In this document: positions 25,899-40,097 of the stretch, in pieces
How positions within the stretch are numbered: the stretch's first letter is position 1
How the letters are laid out: each line of letters opens with the position of its first letter
Notes under the pieces: model-generated
Seen by the model: the letters and a program-made list of their open reading frames with translations, nothing else
The model's database searches: none
Told to the model about the DNA's origin: nothing
Translations under genes and position numbers: made by a program
From: Anaeromyxobacter oryzae
GTDB lineage: Bacteria; Myxococcota; Myxococcia; Myxococcales; Anaeromyxobacteraceae
Assembly: GCF_023169945.1 (NCBI RefSeq)
Contig: NZ_AP025591.1
Location: 558,001-622,000 of the forward strand
Reading direction: 5' to 3'
DNA length: 64,000 bases

Positions 25899-26318
25899 TC
25901 ACTCGCACGATGGTTCCGTGAACCGCGACGGACCCGCCAAGCAGGCCACGGGTGGCGACCACGCCTGATGCACGACGACTGCGACGAGCGCGTTCGTCGT
26001 TTGATCGTAGTAGCCCGCCGTGTCGGTACCCGGCCCTCCCGCGTGCGCCACGTTGTAAGGGCCGCAGGTCGAAAGCCATCCGTTCACGGGTACGGTAGGT
26101 GGCGAGCCGTAGTCGAGCCAGCTGCACGCAGGATACCGGCCTGCGCTCGCGCAATATGACTCGATGGATTCGCGACAGGAGAGACCAGAGTCGGAACCGC
26201 AGGCGCCGAGGCCCAGGATCAGCATCGTCAGCACGGGCAAGAGCCGCCATGGAGGAGCGACGAGGGCCACGGGTGCGCGGGCATTCGGATCGTGAACTGG
26301 TCCTGACACGTCACTCAT
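25899..26318 (-). CDS. Cysteine-rich predicted lipoprotein
   Basis: This 139-residue protein starts at an ATG at 26318 with GAGGTC upstream. It has a long N-terminal segment, then a lipobox at the end of LLPVLTMLILGLGACGSD. The mature part is small and holds six further cysteines (in SCRESIESYC, PACSW, STCGPY, ACLAG and PSCE), probably disulphide-linked. A GTG at 26270 would give a shorter signal peptide. Similar small Cys-rich lipoproteins occur in myxobacteria, but I do not know their function. It stands alone. Confidence 0.6.
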   Translation of the reverse strand: MSDVSGPVHDPNARAPVALVAPPWRLLPVLTMLILGLGACGSDSGLSCRESIESYCASAGRYPACSWLDYGSPPTVPVNGWLSTCGPYNVAHAGGPGTDTAGYYDQTTNALVAVVVHQAWSPPVACLAGPSRFTEPSCE

Positions 26319-26440
26319 GCTGGGCCGACCTCGGCAAGGGGATCGGCAAGCCCGGAGGCCCCCGGTCCCGCGTGTCCAGAGTAGCAGGATGAGCGGCACC
26401 CCGAGTCGCCACGTGGGGCCGCACCGCCTGACGTCGGGGC

Positions 26441-28297
26441 CTAGGAAGGAGAGGCTGCGACGGAAGCGCTGCGCCGGCCGGAGATGGCACCCCCAGGGTC
26501 CTCGTAGAGGGCGTCGAGGACCGCCTGGTGGCGCGCCTCGATGACCTTACGCTTCAGCTTCAGCGACGGCGTGACCTCACCGGCGGCCTCGCTGAACTCG
26601 GCCGGGACGATCGCGAAACGCTTCACGGTCGCGAACCGCGGGAGCTTGAGGTTCATCCGGTCCACCGCGTCCTGGATCAGCACCTTCACGTCGGAGTGGC
26701 GGGCGAGCTCTTCGGGCGCGAGCGCGGAGAGCCCCCGGGCGGCGGCCCAGGCGCGGAGGAGCACCGGATCCAGGGTGACGAGCGCGGTGACGTAGGGGCG
26801 CCGGTCTCCGTGCGCGAGCACCTGCGAGAGGTGCGGGCAGAGCGCCTTCAGCGTCCCCTCGATCTCCTGCGGCGCCACGTACTTGCCGCCCGCCGTCTTG
26901 ATGAGGTCCTTCTTCCGGTCGCAGATCGAGAGGTGGCCGTCGGCGTCGATCCGGCCGATGTCGCCGGTGTGTAGCCAGCCCTCCCCGTCGAGCGCGTCCC
27001 GGCTGGCTTCGGGCATCCCGTGGTAGCCGCGCATGACCCACGGCCCGCGGAGCAGCACCTCCGAGTCGGGCGCGAGCCGGACCTCGATCCCCGGCAGCGC
27101 CGGCCCCACCGTCCCGGCGCGGGCTCTCGACGGCAGGTTCACGTGCGTGGCGGCGGAGGTCTCGGTGAGCCCGTAGCCCTCCAGGATCTGGACGCCCACC
27201 GACGAGAAGAACTCCTCGACCTCGAGCGCCAGGGGCGCCGACCCGGAGAAGAAGAATCGCAGGCGTCCGCCGAAGCGCGCGCGCACCTTCCGGAGGACGA
27301 GCCAGTCCGCGAGGGCGCGCCGCGCACGCGCGACGAGCCCGGGGGATCGCCCCTCCCGGTCGAGCCGCACCCCCGCCGCGCCCACCTCGAGCGCCCACCG
27401 GGCGAGCGCGCGCCGCAGCACGCCGCCCTCACGCGCGCGCTGCAGCACCGCCGCCCGGATCTTCTCGAAGACGCGCGGCACGCCGCAGACGATGGTCGGA
27501 CGGATCGCGAGCAAGTTCTCCGCGAGCCGCTCCACCCGCCCATCTATCGCGGTCGGGAACCCGATCCGGAGCTGCAGCGTGATCATCATCTTCCCGAAGG
27601 AGTGGGCGAACGGCAGCCAGAACAGGTGCAGCGGCTCCGGGTGATCGACGATGCCGGTCGCCTCCAGGGCGGCGGACTGCGAGAGCCAGCAGGCATGGGT
27701 CAGCTCCACGCCCTTGGGGTGACCGGTCGTCCCCGAGGTGTAGATGATCGTCGCGAGCGCAGCAGGCCGGATCGTCTCCACCAGCTCCTCGAACAGCCGC
27801 GGCCGCGTCGCCCGGAGCGCGCGCCCCTGCGCGTGGAGCACGGACCAGGAGATCACCCAGCCGTCCTCGGTGGGGGTGCCGTCGAAGACGACGACCTGGA
27901 GAAGCGCGGGGAGCGCCGCGCGGCAGGCGAGGATCTTCGCGGCCTGCGCGTCGTCCTCGACGAAGCAGACCCGCGCCCCGGAGTCGGCGAGGATGTGCGC
28001 GCACTCCTCCTCGGTGGAGGATGGGTAGATCGTCGTGGTGGCGCCGCCGGCGCACAGGATCCCGAGATCCGCGATCACCCACTCGATGCGGCTCGACGAG
28101 AGGATCGCGCAGCGCTCCTCGGCGCCGAGGCCGAGCGCCGCGAGCCCGAGGGCGACCGCGCGCACGTCCATCCGGAGGTCGCTCCACGTGATGCTCGTCC
28201 AGCCGCCGTAGTCGGGGAAGAGGTACGCCACCTCGCCGGGCGACTCCCGGACGCGCTCCAGGAAGAGCGCCGGGACGGATCGCGGTTCCCCGATCAT
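26441..28297 (-). CDS. fadD: Long-chain acyl-CoA synthetase (AMP-forming)
   Basis: This 618-residue enzyme activates fatty acids to acyl-CoA, the entry step of beta-oxidation. It contains the P-loop-like motif IIYTSGTTGHPKG (about 190-200), the LEGYGLTETSA motif, the HTGDIG motif and the C-terminal KKDLIKTAGGKYVAP segment with its conserved lysine region. Its length and central insert suit the long-chain (FAA-type) branch. It is the last gene of the etfB-etfA-etfD-fadD operon; its ATG overlaps the stop of etfD by 4 bp. Regulation is presumably through the sigma-54 promoter at 32064-32079. Confidence 0.93.
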   Translation of the reverse strand: MIGEPRSVPALFLERVRESPGEVAYLFPDYGGWTSITWSDLRMDVRAVALGLAALGLGAEERCAILSSSRIEWVIADLGILCAGGATTTIYPSSTEEECAHILADSGARVCFVEDDAQAAKILACRAALPALLQVVVFDGTPTEDGWVISWSVLHAQGRALRATRPRLFEELVETIRPAALATIIYTSGTTGHPKGVELTHACWLSQSAALEATGIVDHPEPLHLFWLPFAHSFGKMMITLQLRIGFPTAIDGRVERLAENLLAIRPTIVCGVPRVFEKIRAAVLQRAREGGVLRRALARWALEVGAAGVRLDREGRSPGLVARARRALADWLVLRKVRARFGGRLRFFFSGSAPLALEVEEFFSSVGVQILEGYGLTETSAATHVNLPSRARAGTVGPALPGIEVRLAPDSEVLLRGPWVMRGYHGMPEASRDALDGEGWLHTGDIGRIDADGHLSICDRKKDLIKTAGGKYVAPQEIEGTLKALCPHLSQVLAHGDRRPYVTALVTLDPVLLRAWAAARGLSALAPEELARHSDVKVLIQDAVDRMNLKLPRFATVKRFAIVPAEFSEAAGEVTPSLKLKRKVIEARHQAVLDALYEDPGGAISGRRSASVAASPS

Positions 28298-30234
28298 GGC
28301 GCCTCCCACGCCGCTGCGACGATCTCCGCCACGTCGAGCACGCGGAGCCGGTCCTCTCGCCCAGCCTCCGCGATGCCGTCCTTCAGCATCGTGAGGCAGA
28401 ATGGGCACGCCACCGCGACGACGCCGCCGCGCGGGCCGAGCGTCTCGACCGCCTCGGCGACGCGGTGCTCGTTCACGCGTGTGCCAGCCTCCTCGTCGAG
28501 CCACATCCGTCCGCCGCCGGCGCCGCAGCAGAGCGCGGTGCGGCCGCTGCGCGGCATCTCGGTGACGTCGATGCCGACGCCGGCGAGGGCCTCCCGGGGG
28601 GCGGCGGTCTCGCAGGCATGCCTGCCGAGGTAGCACGGATCGTGGAGCGTCACGCCCGCCCCCTCCAGCGGCGCGACGGCTCCGCGCGGGAGCCGGCCCT
28701 CTCCGATGAGCCGCGCGATGAGCTGCGTGTGGTGCACGACCTCGTACCGGCCTCCGAACCGGGGCAGCTCGTTCGCGAGGGCGTTCAGGCAGTGCGGGCA
28801 CTGCACGAGGATCTTCGTGACGCCGTGCCCGTTCAGCGTCGCCGCGAGGGCCGACGCCTGCGTCTGGAAGAGGTACTCGTTCCCGAGGCGCCGCGCGGCG
28901 TCGCCGGTGCAGGTCTCCTCCTCGCCGAGGATCGCGAAGGAGACCTTCGCCTCGCGGAGGATCCGCACGATCGCGCGCGAGACCTTCTTCTGGCGATCGT
29001 CGAACGCGCCTGCGCAGCCCACGAAGAAGAGCCACTCGAAGTCGCCGTCCGCCGCGCGCGGGACGTCGAGGTCCGCGCACCAGTCCGCCCTCTTGTTCGA
29101 GCCGATGCCCCACGGGTTGCCCTGGGTCTCGAGGTTCCTGAACAGGCGCCCCGCCTCCTCGGGCATCGCCGCCTCGACGAGGACCTGGTGACGCCTGAGG
29201 TCCACGATCCTCGGGATGTTCTCGACGAGCACCGGGCAGGCGGTCTCGCACCAGCCGCAGGTGGTGCACGACCAGATCGTCTCAGGGGAGATCACCTCGC
29301 CGACGAGAGAGGGCAGCGCCTCGGTCCCGCGCGCTCGCGCCGCCGCCCCCGAGGCCCACGCCAGCCGGCTGAGAGCCGGCGCCTCGGCGACGAGGTGGTG
29401 CTTCAGGGCCCCGTTCACCGCCTTGCTGGAGAGCGGCTTTCCGGTGAGGAACGCAGGGCAGCGCGTCTGACACCGGCCGCACTCCGTGCAGCTGTAGACG
29501 TCGAGCGCCTCCTTCCAGGAGAGATCGGCGATGGACCGCGCCCCGAAGGCAACGCCCTCGACTTCCAGATCGAGCGTCCGGAGCGCCGCGGAGGCAGGCG
29601 GGAGCGAGCGCAGGAGGACGTTCGGGAGGGCGGTGACGACGTGGAAGTGCTTTCCGAACGGCAGGAAGCACAGGAAGGCGAGAACGAGGACGAGGTGCGC
29701 CCAGTAGCTCGCGCGACCCGCCGCCGACGCGGCCCCGACGCGATCGAAGACGATCTCCGTGACCATGAGGCCGAGGATGAACGCCAGGACGAGCGTCCCT
29801 TCCCAGGAGCGCGTCAGCCGCTGCGGCCTCGTCACGAGCCGGCGCCACAGGAACCCCGCCGCCGCGGCCGCAGCCGCCCAGACCGCGACGTCCTTCAGGA
29901 ACAGGTACCCCCGGCCGAGCGCAGAGCCCGGAGCGAGCGCAGGGAGGTGGAACCCGGGATCGAAGCCCATGCCGAACAGCGTGATGGTCCGGAGCCCGAG
30001 CACGACGAACGCGGCGAAGAGGAGCACGTGCAGCACCCCGGGGGCGAGCTCCTCGCGGTCGAGCAGCCGCCGCTGGCCGAACCCGTACCGGAGCAGGCCT
30101 GAGAGCCGCTCGGCGGGCCGGTCGAGGCGCTCGTCGCGACGGAGGGCCCGCAGCGGCAGGAGCCGCCGCGCCACCGTGACCGCGAAGAAGCCGAGCGCCG
30201 CGCCGAGGAGGACGGTGGTCAGGGCCGGGTTCAT
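28294..30234 (-). CDS. etfD: ETF-linked membrane Fe-S oxidoreductase (EtfD-like)
   Basis: This 646-residue protein passes electrons from ETF to the membrane quinone pool. It has about five N-terminal membrane helices (near 5-22, 68-88, 113-133, 143-163 and 176-195) of the nitrate-reductase-gamma type. Two 4Fe-4S motifs follow ([12 protein letters not shown] near 250-260 and [12 protein letters not shown] near 325-335). The C-terminus holds two CCG-type cysteine domains like those of heterodisulphide reductase (CPHCLNAL and CCGAGGG). This architecture matches the ETF:quinone oxidoreductase described in Mycobacterium and deltaproteobacteria. It follows etfA by 12 bp and couples to fadD, so the operon links acyl-CoA oxidation to respiration. 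Confidence 0.9.
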   Translation of the reverse strand: MNPALTTVLLGAALGFFAVTVARRLLPLRALRRDERLDRPAERLSGLLRYGFGQRRLLDREELAPGVLHVLLFAAFVVLGLRTITLFGMGFDPGFHLPALAPGSALGRGYLFLKDVAVWAAAAAAAGFLWRRLVTRPQRLTRSWEGTLVLAFILGLMVTEIVFDRVGAASAAGRASYWAHLVLVLAFLCFLPFGKHFHVVTALPNVLLRSLPPASAALRTLDLEVEGVAFGARSIADLSWKEALDVYSCTECGRCQTRCPAFLTGKPLSSKAVNGALKHHLVAEAPALSRLAWASGAAARARGTEALPSLVGEVISPETIWSCTTCGWCETACPVLVENIPRIVDLRRHQVLVEAAMPEEAGRLFRNLETQGNPWGIGSNKRADWCADLDVPRAADGDFEWLFFVGCAGAFDDRQKKVSRAIVRILREAKVSFAILGEEETCTGDAARRLGNEYLFQTQASALAATLNGHGVTKILVQCPHCLNALANELPRFGGRYEVVHHTQLIARLIGEGRLPRGAVAPLEGAGVTLHDPCYLGRHACETAAPREALAGVGIDVTEMPRSGRTALCCGAGGGRMWLDEEAGTRVNEHRVAEAVETLGPRGGVVAVACPFCLTMLKDGIAEAGREDRLRVLDVAEIVAAAWEAP

Positions 30235-30246
30235 GGACGGGAGCCC

Positions 30247-31209
30247 TCACCGGCTGGAGGCGACCTTCGCGGCGATCGCCGGGAGCACCTGGGCGAGGTC
30301 GCCCACGAGCCCATAGTCGGCCACCTGGAAGATCGGCGCCTCGGGATCCTTGTTGACCGCGACGATCACCTTCGACCCCTTCATGCCGGCGAGGTGCTGG
30401 ATCGCGCCCGAGATGCCGGCGGCGAGGTAGAGCTCCGGCGCGACCACCTTCCCGGTCTGCCCCACCTGCCAGTCGTTCGGCGCCCAGCCCGCGTCCACCG
30501 CGGCGCGGCTCGCGCCCACCGCGCCGCCCACGAGGTCGGCGAGCGCCTCGAGGGCCCTGAAATCGCCCTTCGTCCCGCGCCCGCCCGCGATCACCACGCG
30601 CGCCTCGGTCAGCTCGGGGCGCGCGCTCCTCACCTCGTCGAACGACACGAAGCGGGTGCCGGGGGCGGCGGCGTCCGGCGCGACCGGCGCGTCGTGCACC
30701 GTGCCCGCGCCGTCCGCCGCGGAGGCGGGAAACTCGGTCGGCCGGATCGTGAACACCTTCACCCGCGTCGTGATCTCGACCTCGGCGAGAACGTTCCCGG
30801 CCCACATCGGCCGCTCGAAGGTGATGGCCGGCCCCTCGCCGCGGAACGCCAGCACGTCGCTCGCCATGCCGGCCTCGAGGAGCGCCGCGGCGCGCGGCAG
30901 AAGATCCTTGCCGAACGCGGTCGCGGCCGCGCCCAGGAAGGTCGCGTCCACCGCCCTGGCGAGCGCGGCGAGCACCGGCGCGTGCGCCTCGGCGAGCGGA
31001 TGGGCGAGCCGGGGTGAGTCTGCGACGTGCACCTCGGCGCCGTGGCTCGCGAGGTCGGCCGCGAGCGCCTTCACGCCGCTACCGAGGAGCGCCACGTGGA
31101 GCCTGCCGCCGGAGCGGCGCGCGAGCTCCCGCCCGGCCGCGACGGCGTGGAGCGTCGCCTTGCGCAACGCGGCGCCCGCCTGCTCGGCCACGATGAGGAC
31201 GTTCGACAT
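30247..31209 (-). CDS. etfA: Electron transfer flavoprotein alpha subunit
   Basis: This 320-residue FAD-binding subunit pairs with EtfB to accept electrons from acyl-CoA dehydrogenases. The C-terminal FAD domain has the family signature [20 protein letters not shown] and the [19 protein letters not shown] stretch. The N-terminal domain starts with the beta strand SNVLIVAEQ. The ATG at 31209 is well placed 38 bp after the etfB stop. Confidence 0.95.
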   Translation of the reverse strand: MSNVLIVAEQAGAALRKATLHAVAAGRELARRSGGRLHVALLGSGVKALAADLASHGAEVHVADSPRLAHPLAEAHAPVLAALARAVDATFLGAAATAFGKDLLPRAAALLEAGMASDVLAFRGEGPAITFERPMWAGNVLAEVEITTRVKVFTIRPTEFPASAADGAGTVHDAPVAPDAAAPGTRFVSFDEVRSARPELTEARVVIAGGRGTKGDFRALEALADLVGGAVGASRAAVDAGWAPNDWQVGQTGKVVAPELYLAAGISGAIQHLAGMKGSKVIVAVNKDPEAPIFQVADYGLVGDLAQVLPAIAAKVASSR

Positions 31210-31247
31210 CGGATCTCTCCCGTTCACGGTGAGCGCGAGGCGAGGTC

Positions 31248-32051
31248 CTAGAGGACCTTCGCCTCCTCGTGGAGCTTCTTCCAGAGCTCTTCGACGTCCT
31301 GCACCTTCTGGCCGCCCGCGCGGACGGGGGGCTCGGCGAGCCGCCTCACCACGACCTTCGGCGCGAGGTCCACGCCGAGGGTGGTCGCCTGGAGGTCCTT
31401 CACCTCCTTCTTCTTCGCCCTCATGATCCCGGGGAGCGACGCGAAGCGCGGCTTGTTGAGCCGCAGGTCCGTCGTCACCACCGCGGGGAGGTTCAGCTCG
31501 AGCGTCTCGACGCCGCCGTCCACCTCGCGCACGACCGCGAGCGACCTGCCGTCGGCGGACAGCGTGAGCCCGGGCTCCTTCCTCCGCTCCGCCTCGCTCT
31601 CGAGGCTCTCCTTCTTCGAGGCGAACGTGGCCTGCGGGCGCCCCAGCCGCGCGGCGAGGTACTGGCCGGCCTGGCCCTGGTCGTCGTCGATCGACTGCTT
31701 GCCGAGGAGCACCAGGTCCGGCTTCTCGGCCTCGAACAGCTTCGCGAGGAGGGCCGAGGCGACCACGGGGTCGAGCGGGCCGTCGTGCCGCACGAGGATG
31801 CCGCGATCGGCGCCCATCGCGAGTGCGGCGCGGATCTCGGTCACGGACCCGTCCCCGCCCATCGCGGCGACCACCACCTCGCCGCCGTGCTTCTCCTTGA
31901 GACGGAGCGCCTCCTCGACGGCGATCTCGTCGAAGGGGTTCATCTTGTGGTTCACCCCGTCGGTCACGATCCCCGTGCCGTCGGGCTTCACCTTGATCTT
32001 CGACTCGGGGTCCTCGACCCGCGTCACCGATGCCAGGATCTTGAGCGCCAT
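31248..32051 (-). CDS. etfB: Electron transfer flavoprotein beta subunit
   Basis: This 267-residue protein is the AMP-binding beta subunit of ETF. Typical segments are MALKILASVTRV at the start, NPFDEIAVEEALRLKE (near 38-53), and VLLGKQSIDDDQGQAGQYLA (near 113-132). The ATG at 32051 gives the usual N-terminus. It has no clear Shine-Dalgarno sequence, and the predicted sigma-54 transcription start at about 32053 would make the message leaderless. It is the first gene of the etfB-etfA-etfD-fadD operon. Confidence 0.94.
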   Translation of the reverse strand: MALKILASVTRVEDPESKIKVKPDGTGIVTDGVNHKMNPFDEIAVEEALRLKEKHGGEVVVAAMGGDGSVTEIRAALAMGADRGILVRHDGPLDPVVASALLAKLFEAEKPDLVLLGKQSIDDDQGQAGQYLAARLGRPQATFASKKESLESEAERRKEPGLTLSADGRSLAVVREVDGGVETLELNLPAVVTTDLRLNKPRFASLPGIMRAKKKEVKDLQATTLGVDLAPKVVVRRLAEPPVRAGGQKVQDVEELWKKLHEEAKVL

Positions 32052-32063
32052 GTCCCGGTCTGC

Positions 32064-32079
32064 TGCAACGAGCAGACCA
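32064..32079 (-). promoter_or_regulatory. Sigma-54 promoter of the etfB operon
   Basis: On the minus strand TGGTCTG-CTCG-TTGCA matches the sigma-54 consensus TGGCACG-N4-TTGCW in the invariant GG (-25/-24) and GC (-13/-12) with correct spacing. The predicted start is at 32053, two bases before the etfB ATG. It shares GTGGTC-Y-G-N4-TTGCAGC with the fadN promoter at 39936-39951. Confidence 0.7.
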
Positions 32080-32175
32080 CGGGCTCCCGGGGTGACGACG
32101 CCGGCTCCACCGGGCGGATTCACTCCGCAAATGCAGGCTCAGGCGGCGCGCGAGCGCGAGGCGTGCCGCGCCGCC

Positions 32176-32215
32176 TGTCCCGCTGCAGGACAGGTGTCCG
32201 GACGGCCGGGACAGT
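32176..32215 (-). promoter_or_regulatory. Upstream activator site of the etfB operon
   Basis: Read on the plus strand, TGTCCCGC-TGCA-GGACAGGTGT (32176-32197) is a near-palindrome, followed after 10 bp by a GGGACAG half-site (32208-32214). It begins 97 bp upstream of the -24 element. The same bipartite element lies at 40047-40087, so both are probably bound by the sigma-54 activator encoded at 40098. Confidence 0.7.
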
Positions 32216-32268
32216 CGCGGGGGCGAGGCGTGGGCGACGCCTCGTGATGCCGCATGATCACAGCGTCA

Positions 32269-32340
32269 TCCGTTCGAGCTGAGCGTGTCGAAGGGCGGGC
32301 TCGCCGCGCCCGATCGTGGTTCGACAGGCTCACCACGACC
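32269..32340. repeat. Short interspersed inverted repeat (TGAGCNTGTCGAA type)
   Basis: TGAGCGTGTCGAA (32280-32292) and TTCGACAGGCTCA (32320-32332) are inverted arms matching at 12 of 13 positions. The flanks GTTCGAGC and CACCACGA complete two members of a widespread bacterial repeat family, whose antisense frame typically reads as peptides like MVSLSNH and PSTSSGRT. It lies between the fadH stop and the etfB activator site and could terminate the upstream operon. Confidence 0.7.
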
Positions 32341-32351
32341 GGTGCTCGCGA

Positions 32352-37390
<5,039 letters not shown>

Positions 37391-37440
37391 GGAGGCTCTC
37401 CGGTGCGTGCGGTGCGTGTGCGGAACGGCGGTGGCGCCGG

Positions 37441-39858
37441 CTAGTTGCGGAGCGGCTTTCCCTTCTTCAGCATGTGCTGGATCCGCTCCAGGGTCTTCCG
37501 CTCCCCGCAGAGCCTCAGGAACGCCTCGCGCTCGAGATCCAGGAGCCACTGCTCGGTCACGAGCGTGCCGGCCGGAACGTCACCGCCGGTCATCGCGCCG
37601 GCGATCGCGCGGCCGATCGTCTCGTCGTGCTCCGAGATGAAGCCGCCCGCGCGCATGTTCCAGAGCTGCGTCGCGATGCTGGCGGCGACGCTCCGGCCCG
37701 GCGCGGGGAGGCCGCTCGCCGGCTGCGACGGGCGGTAGCTCGCGGCGAGCGCGAGGACCTTCTGCTTGGCGTCGTGGATGAGCCGATCCGGGGCGAGCGT
37801 GATGCCGTCGCCGTGGCGCAGGAGTCCGAGCGACTCGAGCTCCGCCGCGGAGGTCGAGACCTTCGCCATCGCGATCGTGGTGAAGGACTTCGTGATGAAG
37901 GGCGAGACGTCGGTCTCGTACTGCTCCGCGAGGCGGATGGCGCGGAGCGCCAGCTCCTTCGTGCCGCCGCCGGCGGGGAGGAGGCCGACGCCGACCTCGA
38001 CGAGCCCCATGTACGTCTCGGCGAGCGGGTTCATCGCGTCCGCGTGCAGGCAGAGCTCGCACCCCCCGCCCAGCGCGAGGCCGTGCGGCGCCGCCACGAC
38101 CGGAACCCGGGAGTACTTCAACGCCATGGTCGCCTTCTGGAAGGCGGAGACGGTGAGCGCGACGTCGTCCCAGGCGCCCTCGGCGATCGCGGCGACGAGG
38201 AGCGCCAGGTTCGCGCCGACGGAGAAGTTCTTCCCCTGGTTCGCGATGACGAGCCCCTGCCCCTCCGCCTCGGCGCGCCGGACGGCCCGGTGGACCATGG
38301 AGAGCGTGTCGCCACCGATGGCGTTCATCTTGGAGTGGAACTCGAGGCAGAAGACCCCGTCGCCGAGGTCCAGCACCGAGGCGCCGGCGTTCCGCTCCAC
38401 GACCGCGCCGGCCTCCTCGAGGAGCCGGAGATCGATCTCCCCGGCCGCCACCGGGACGTCGCGCCAGCCGCCGCCGCCCAGGTCGAGGAACCTCCGGCGG
38501 CCATCCTCGACGGCGTAGAAGCGCGAGATCGACCGGAGCCTCTCCGGCACCCGCACGCCGTCGGCCTCGGCGCGCCGCACGAGCTCGGCCGCGCCGATCG
38601 CGTCGAGCATCTCGAAGGGTCCGAGCTCCCAGCTGAATCCCCACCGCATCGCGTGATCGACGTTCACCACGTCGTCGGCGATGTCCGGGATCCTCTCGAA
38701 GGCGTAGAGGAGCGTGTCGCGAAGGTTGCGCCAGGCGAGCGTCGCCGCCGCGTCCGACCCTGCGAGCACGGCCCGGAGCCGCTGCGCCGGATCGTCGATC
38801 CCCCGCGCGGCGTCGACGGAAGCGAACCTGGGCCGCCGCGCGGCGACGTACTCCCCGGTGCGGTGGTCGAAGTAGAGCGTCTCTCGCTTCTCGCCCCGCG
38901 TCCTCCGGTAGAAGCCCTGCTTCGCCTTGTCGCCGAGCAGCCCGCGCGCCACCATGTCGGTCACGAAGCCGGGCAGCCGGAAGGTCTCGCGCTGCGGGTC
39001 GTCCGGCAGGAGCTCGAACGAGTTCCTCGCGACGTGCAGCAGCGTGTCGATGCCGACGAGGTCCGCGGTCCGGAAGCAGGCGCTCTTCGGCCGGGCCGTG
39101 GCGGGCCCGGACGCCGCGTCCACCTCCTCCACCGTCAGGCCGAGGTCGAGCATGTGATGGATCGCGTTGCACATCGCGAAGACCCCGATCCGGTTCGCGA
39201 CGAAGTTGGGCGTGTCCTTGCCGTGGACGATGCCCTTGCCGAGCCGCCGGCGCAGGAGCTCCGCCATGCGCCGGGTCACCTCCGGATCCGTGTGGCGGCT
39301 CGGGACGATCTCGAGCAGCCGCATGTAGCGCGGCGGGTTGAAGAAGTGGGTGACGAGGAACCGGGGACGCAGGGAGGCGGGCAGCGCGTCGGCGAGCGCG
39401 TTCACCGACAGCCCCGAGGTGTTGGTGGAGAGGACGGCGTGCGCGGCGACGTGCGGGGCCACCTTCTCCCCGAGCAGCTGCCGCTTCACGGCGAGGTTCT
39501 CGACCACCACCTCGACCACCCAGTCGCACTCGCGCAGCCGCGCGAGGTCGTCCTCGAGGTTGCCCACCTCGATCCGGTCGAGGTCGGAGGCGAGATAGAG
39601 CGGCGACGGCCTCATCTGCGCGAGCCCCGCCCGCCCGGCCGTCGCGACCCGGTTCCGCACCGCCCGGTCGTTCAGCGTGAGGCCCGCGGCCGACTCGTCC
39701 GGCGTCGGCTCCTTCGGGACGACGTCGAGCAGGAGGACGCGGAGCCCGGCATTCGCGAGGTGCGCGGCGATGGTCGCGCCCATCACGCCGGCCCCGAGCA
39801 CCGCGACGCGGTCGATCCGCAGGGTGATGGAGCGATCGTCTGCGGGAGCGGGGTTCAT
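37441..39858 (-). CDS. fadN: FadN-type 3-hydroxyacyl-CoA dehydrogenase/enoyl-CoA hydratase
   Basis: This 805-residue bifunctional enzyme performs hydration and NAD-linked oxidation of enoyl-CoA. The dehydrogenase domain comes first (NAD motif GAGVMG at 22-27, catalytic His region VTHFFNPPRYM), and the enoyl-CoA hydratase domain follows (GGGCELCLHADAM and GLVEVGVGLLPAGGGTKE, with the active-site Glu). This order is that of Bacillus FadN and is the reverse of E. coli FadB. The ATG at 39858 has GGAGGA upstream. It is the first gene of the operon behind the sigma-54 promoter. Confidence 0.92.
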   Translation of the reverse strand: MNPAPADDRSITLRIDRVAVLGAGVMGATIAAHLANAGLRVLLLDVVPKEPTPDESAAGLTLNDRAVRNRVATAGRAGLAQMRPSPLYLASDLDRIEVGNLEDDLARLRECDWVVEVVVENLAVKRQLLGEKVAPHVAAHAVLSTNTSGLSVNALADALPASLRPRFLVTHFFNPPRYMRLLEIVPSRHTDPEVTRRMAELLRRRLGKGIVHGKDTPNFVANRIGVFAMCNAIHHMLDLGLTVEEVDAASGPATARPKSACFRTADLVGIDTLLHVARNSFELLPDDPQRETFRLPGFVTDMVARGLLGDKAKQGFYRRTRGEKRETLYFDHRTGEYVAARRPRFASVDAARGIDDPAQRLRAVLAGSDAAATLAWRNLRDTLLYAFERIPDIADDVVNVDHAMRWGFSWELGPFEMLDAIGAAELVRRAEADGVRVPERLRSISRFYAVEDGRRRFLDLGGGGWRDVPVAAGEIDLRLLEEAGAVVERNAGASVLDLGDGVFCLEFHSKMNAIGGDTLSMVHRAVRRAEAEGQGLVIANQGKNFSVGANLALLVAAIAEGAWDDVALTVSAFQKATMALKYSRVPVVAAPHGLALGGGCELCLHADAMNPLAETYMGLVEVGVGLLPAGGGTKELALRAIRLAEQYETDVSPFITKSFTTIAMAKVSTSAAELESLGLLRHGDGITLAPDRLIHDAKQKVLALAASYRPSQPASGLPAPGRSVAASIATQLWNMRAGGFISEHDETIGRAIAGAMTGGDVPAGTLVTEQWLLDLEREAFLRLCGERKTLERIQHMLKKGKPLRN

Positions 39859-39935
39859 CGGGTCCTCCGGGCGCGTGAGCTGCGCGGTGAGCGGGCGCCG
39901 ACGAGGCCGCTCGCGTCGATGTGCTGGACGGACGC

Positions 39936-39951
39936 TGCAACCGCCGGACCA
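39936..39951 (-). promoter_or_regulatory. Sigma-54 promoter of the fadN operon
   Basis: On the minus strand TGGTCCG-GCGG-TTGCA carries the invariant GG and GC at the proper spacing. The predicted start is near 39925, which gives a 67-nt leader to fadN. It shares GTGGTC-Y-G-N4-TTGCAGC with the etfB promoter. Confidence 0.75.
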
Positions 39952-39962
39952 CGCGCCTCGAG

Positions 39963-39978
39963 TGGCACGTCACGAGCC
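39963..39978 (+). promoter_or_regulatory. Weak candidate sigma-54 element facing the regulator gene
   Basis: TGGCACG-TCAC-GAGCC has a perfect -24 box and a GC at -12, but the -12 element is otherwise poor. It would start transcription near 39989 toward the regulator gene. This is a low-confidence suggestion. Confidence 0.25.
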
Positions 39979-40046
39979 CAGGCCTCGGACGGCGCTCGGG
40001 AATCCCCGCGACGCGCGCCCGGACGCCCCCGCTCGGGGCCGCCCGG

Positions 40047-40087
40047 TGTCCCGCACTGGGACAGGTGTGCTATTCGCGCGGGACAGG
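40047..40087 (-). promoter_or_regulatory. Upstream activator site of the fadN operon
   Basis: TGTCCCGC-ACTG-GGACAGGTGT (40047-40068) is followed after 11 bp by GGGACAGG (40080-40087). The element starts 96 bp upstream of the fadN -24 box. It also lies just before the start codon of the regulator at 40098, so autoregulation is likely. Confidence 0.7.
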
Positions 40088-40097
40088 AGAAGACGGC

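Noticed and set aside
32139..32336. A 65-residue minus-strand frame starting MVSLSNHDR between fadH and etfB
   Set aside because: This is the typical artefact translation of a short interspersed repeat and covers the activator site.
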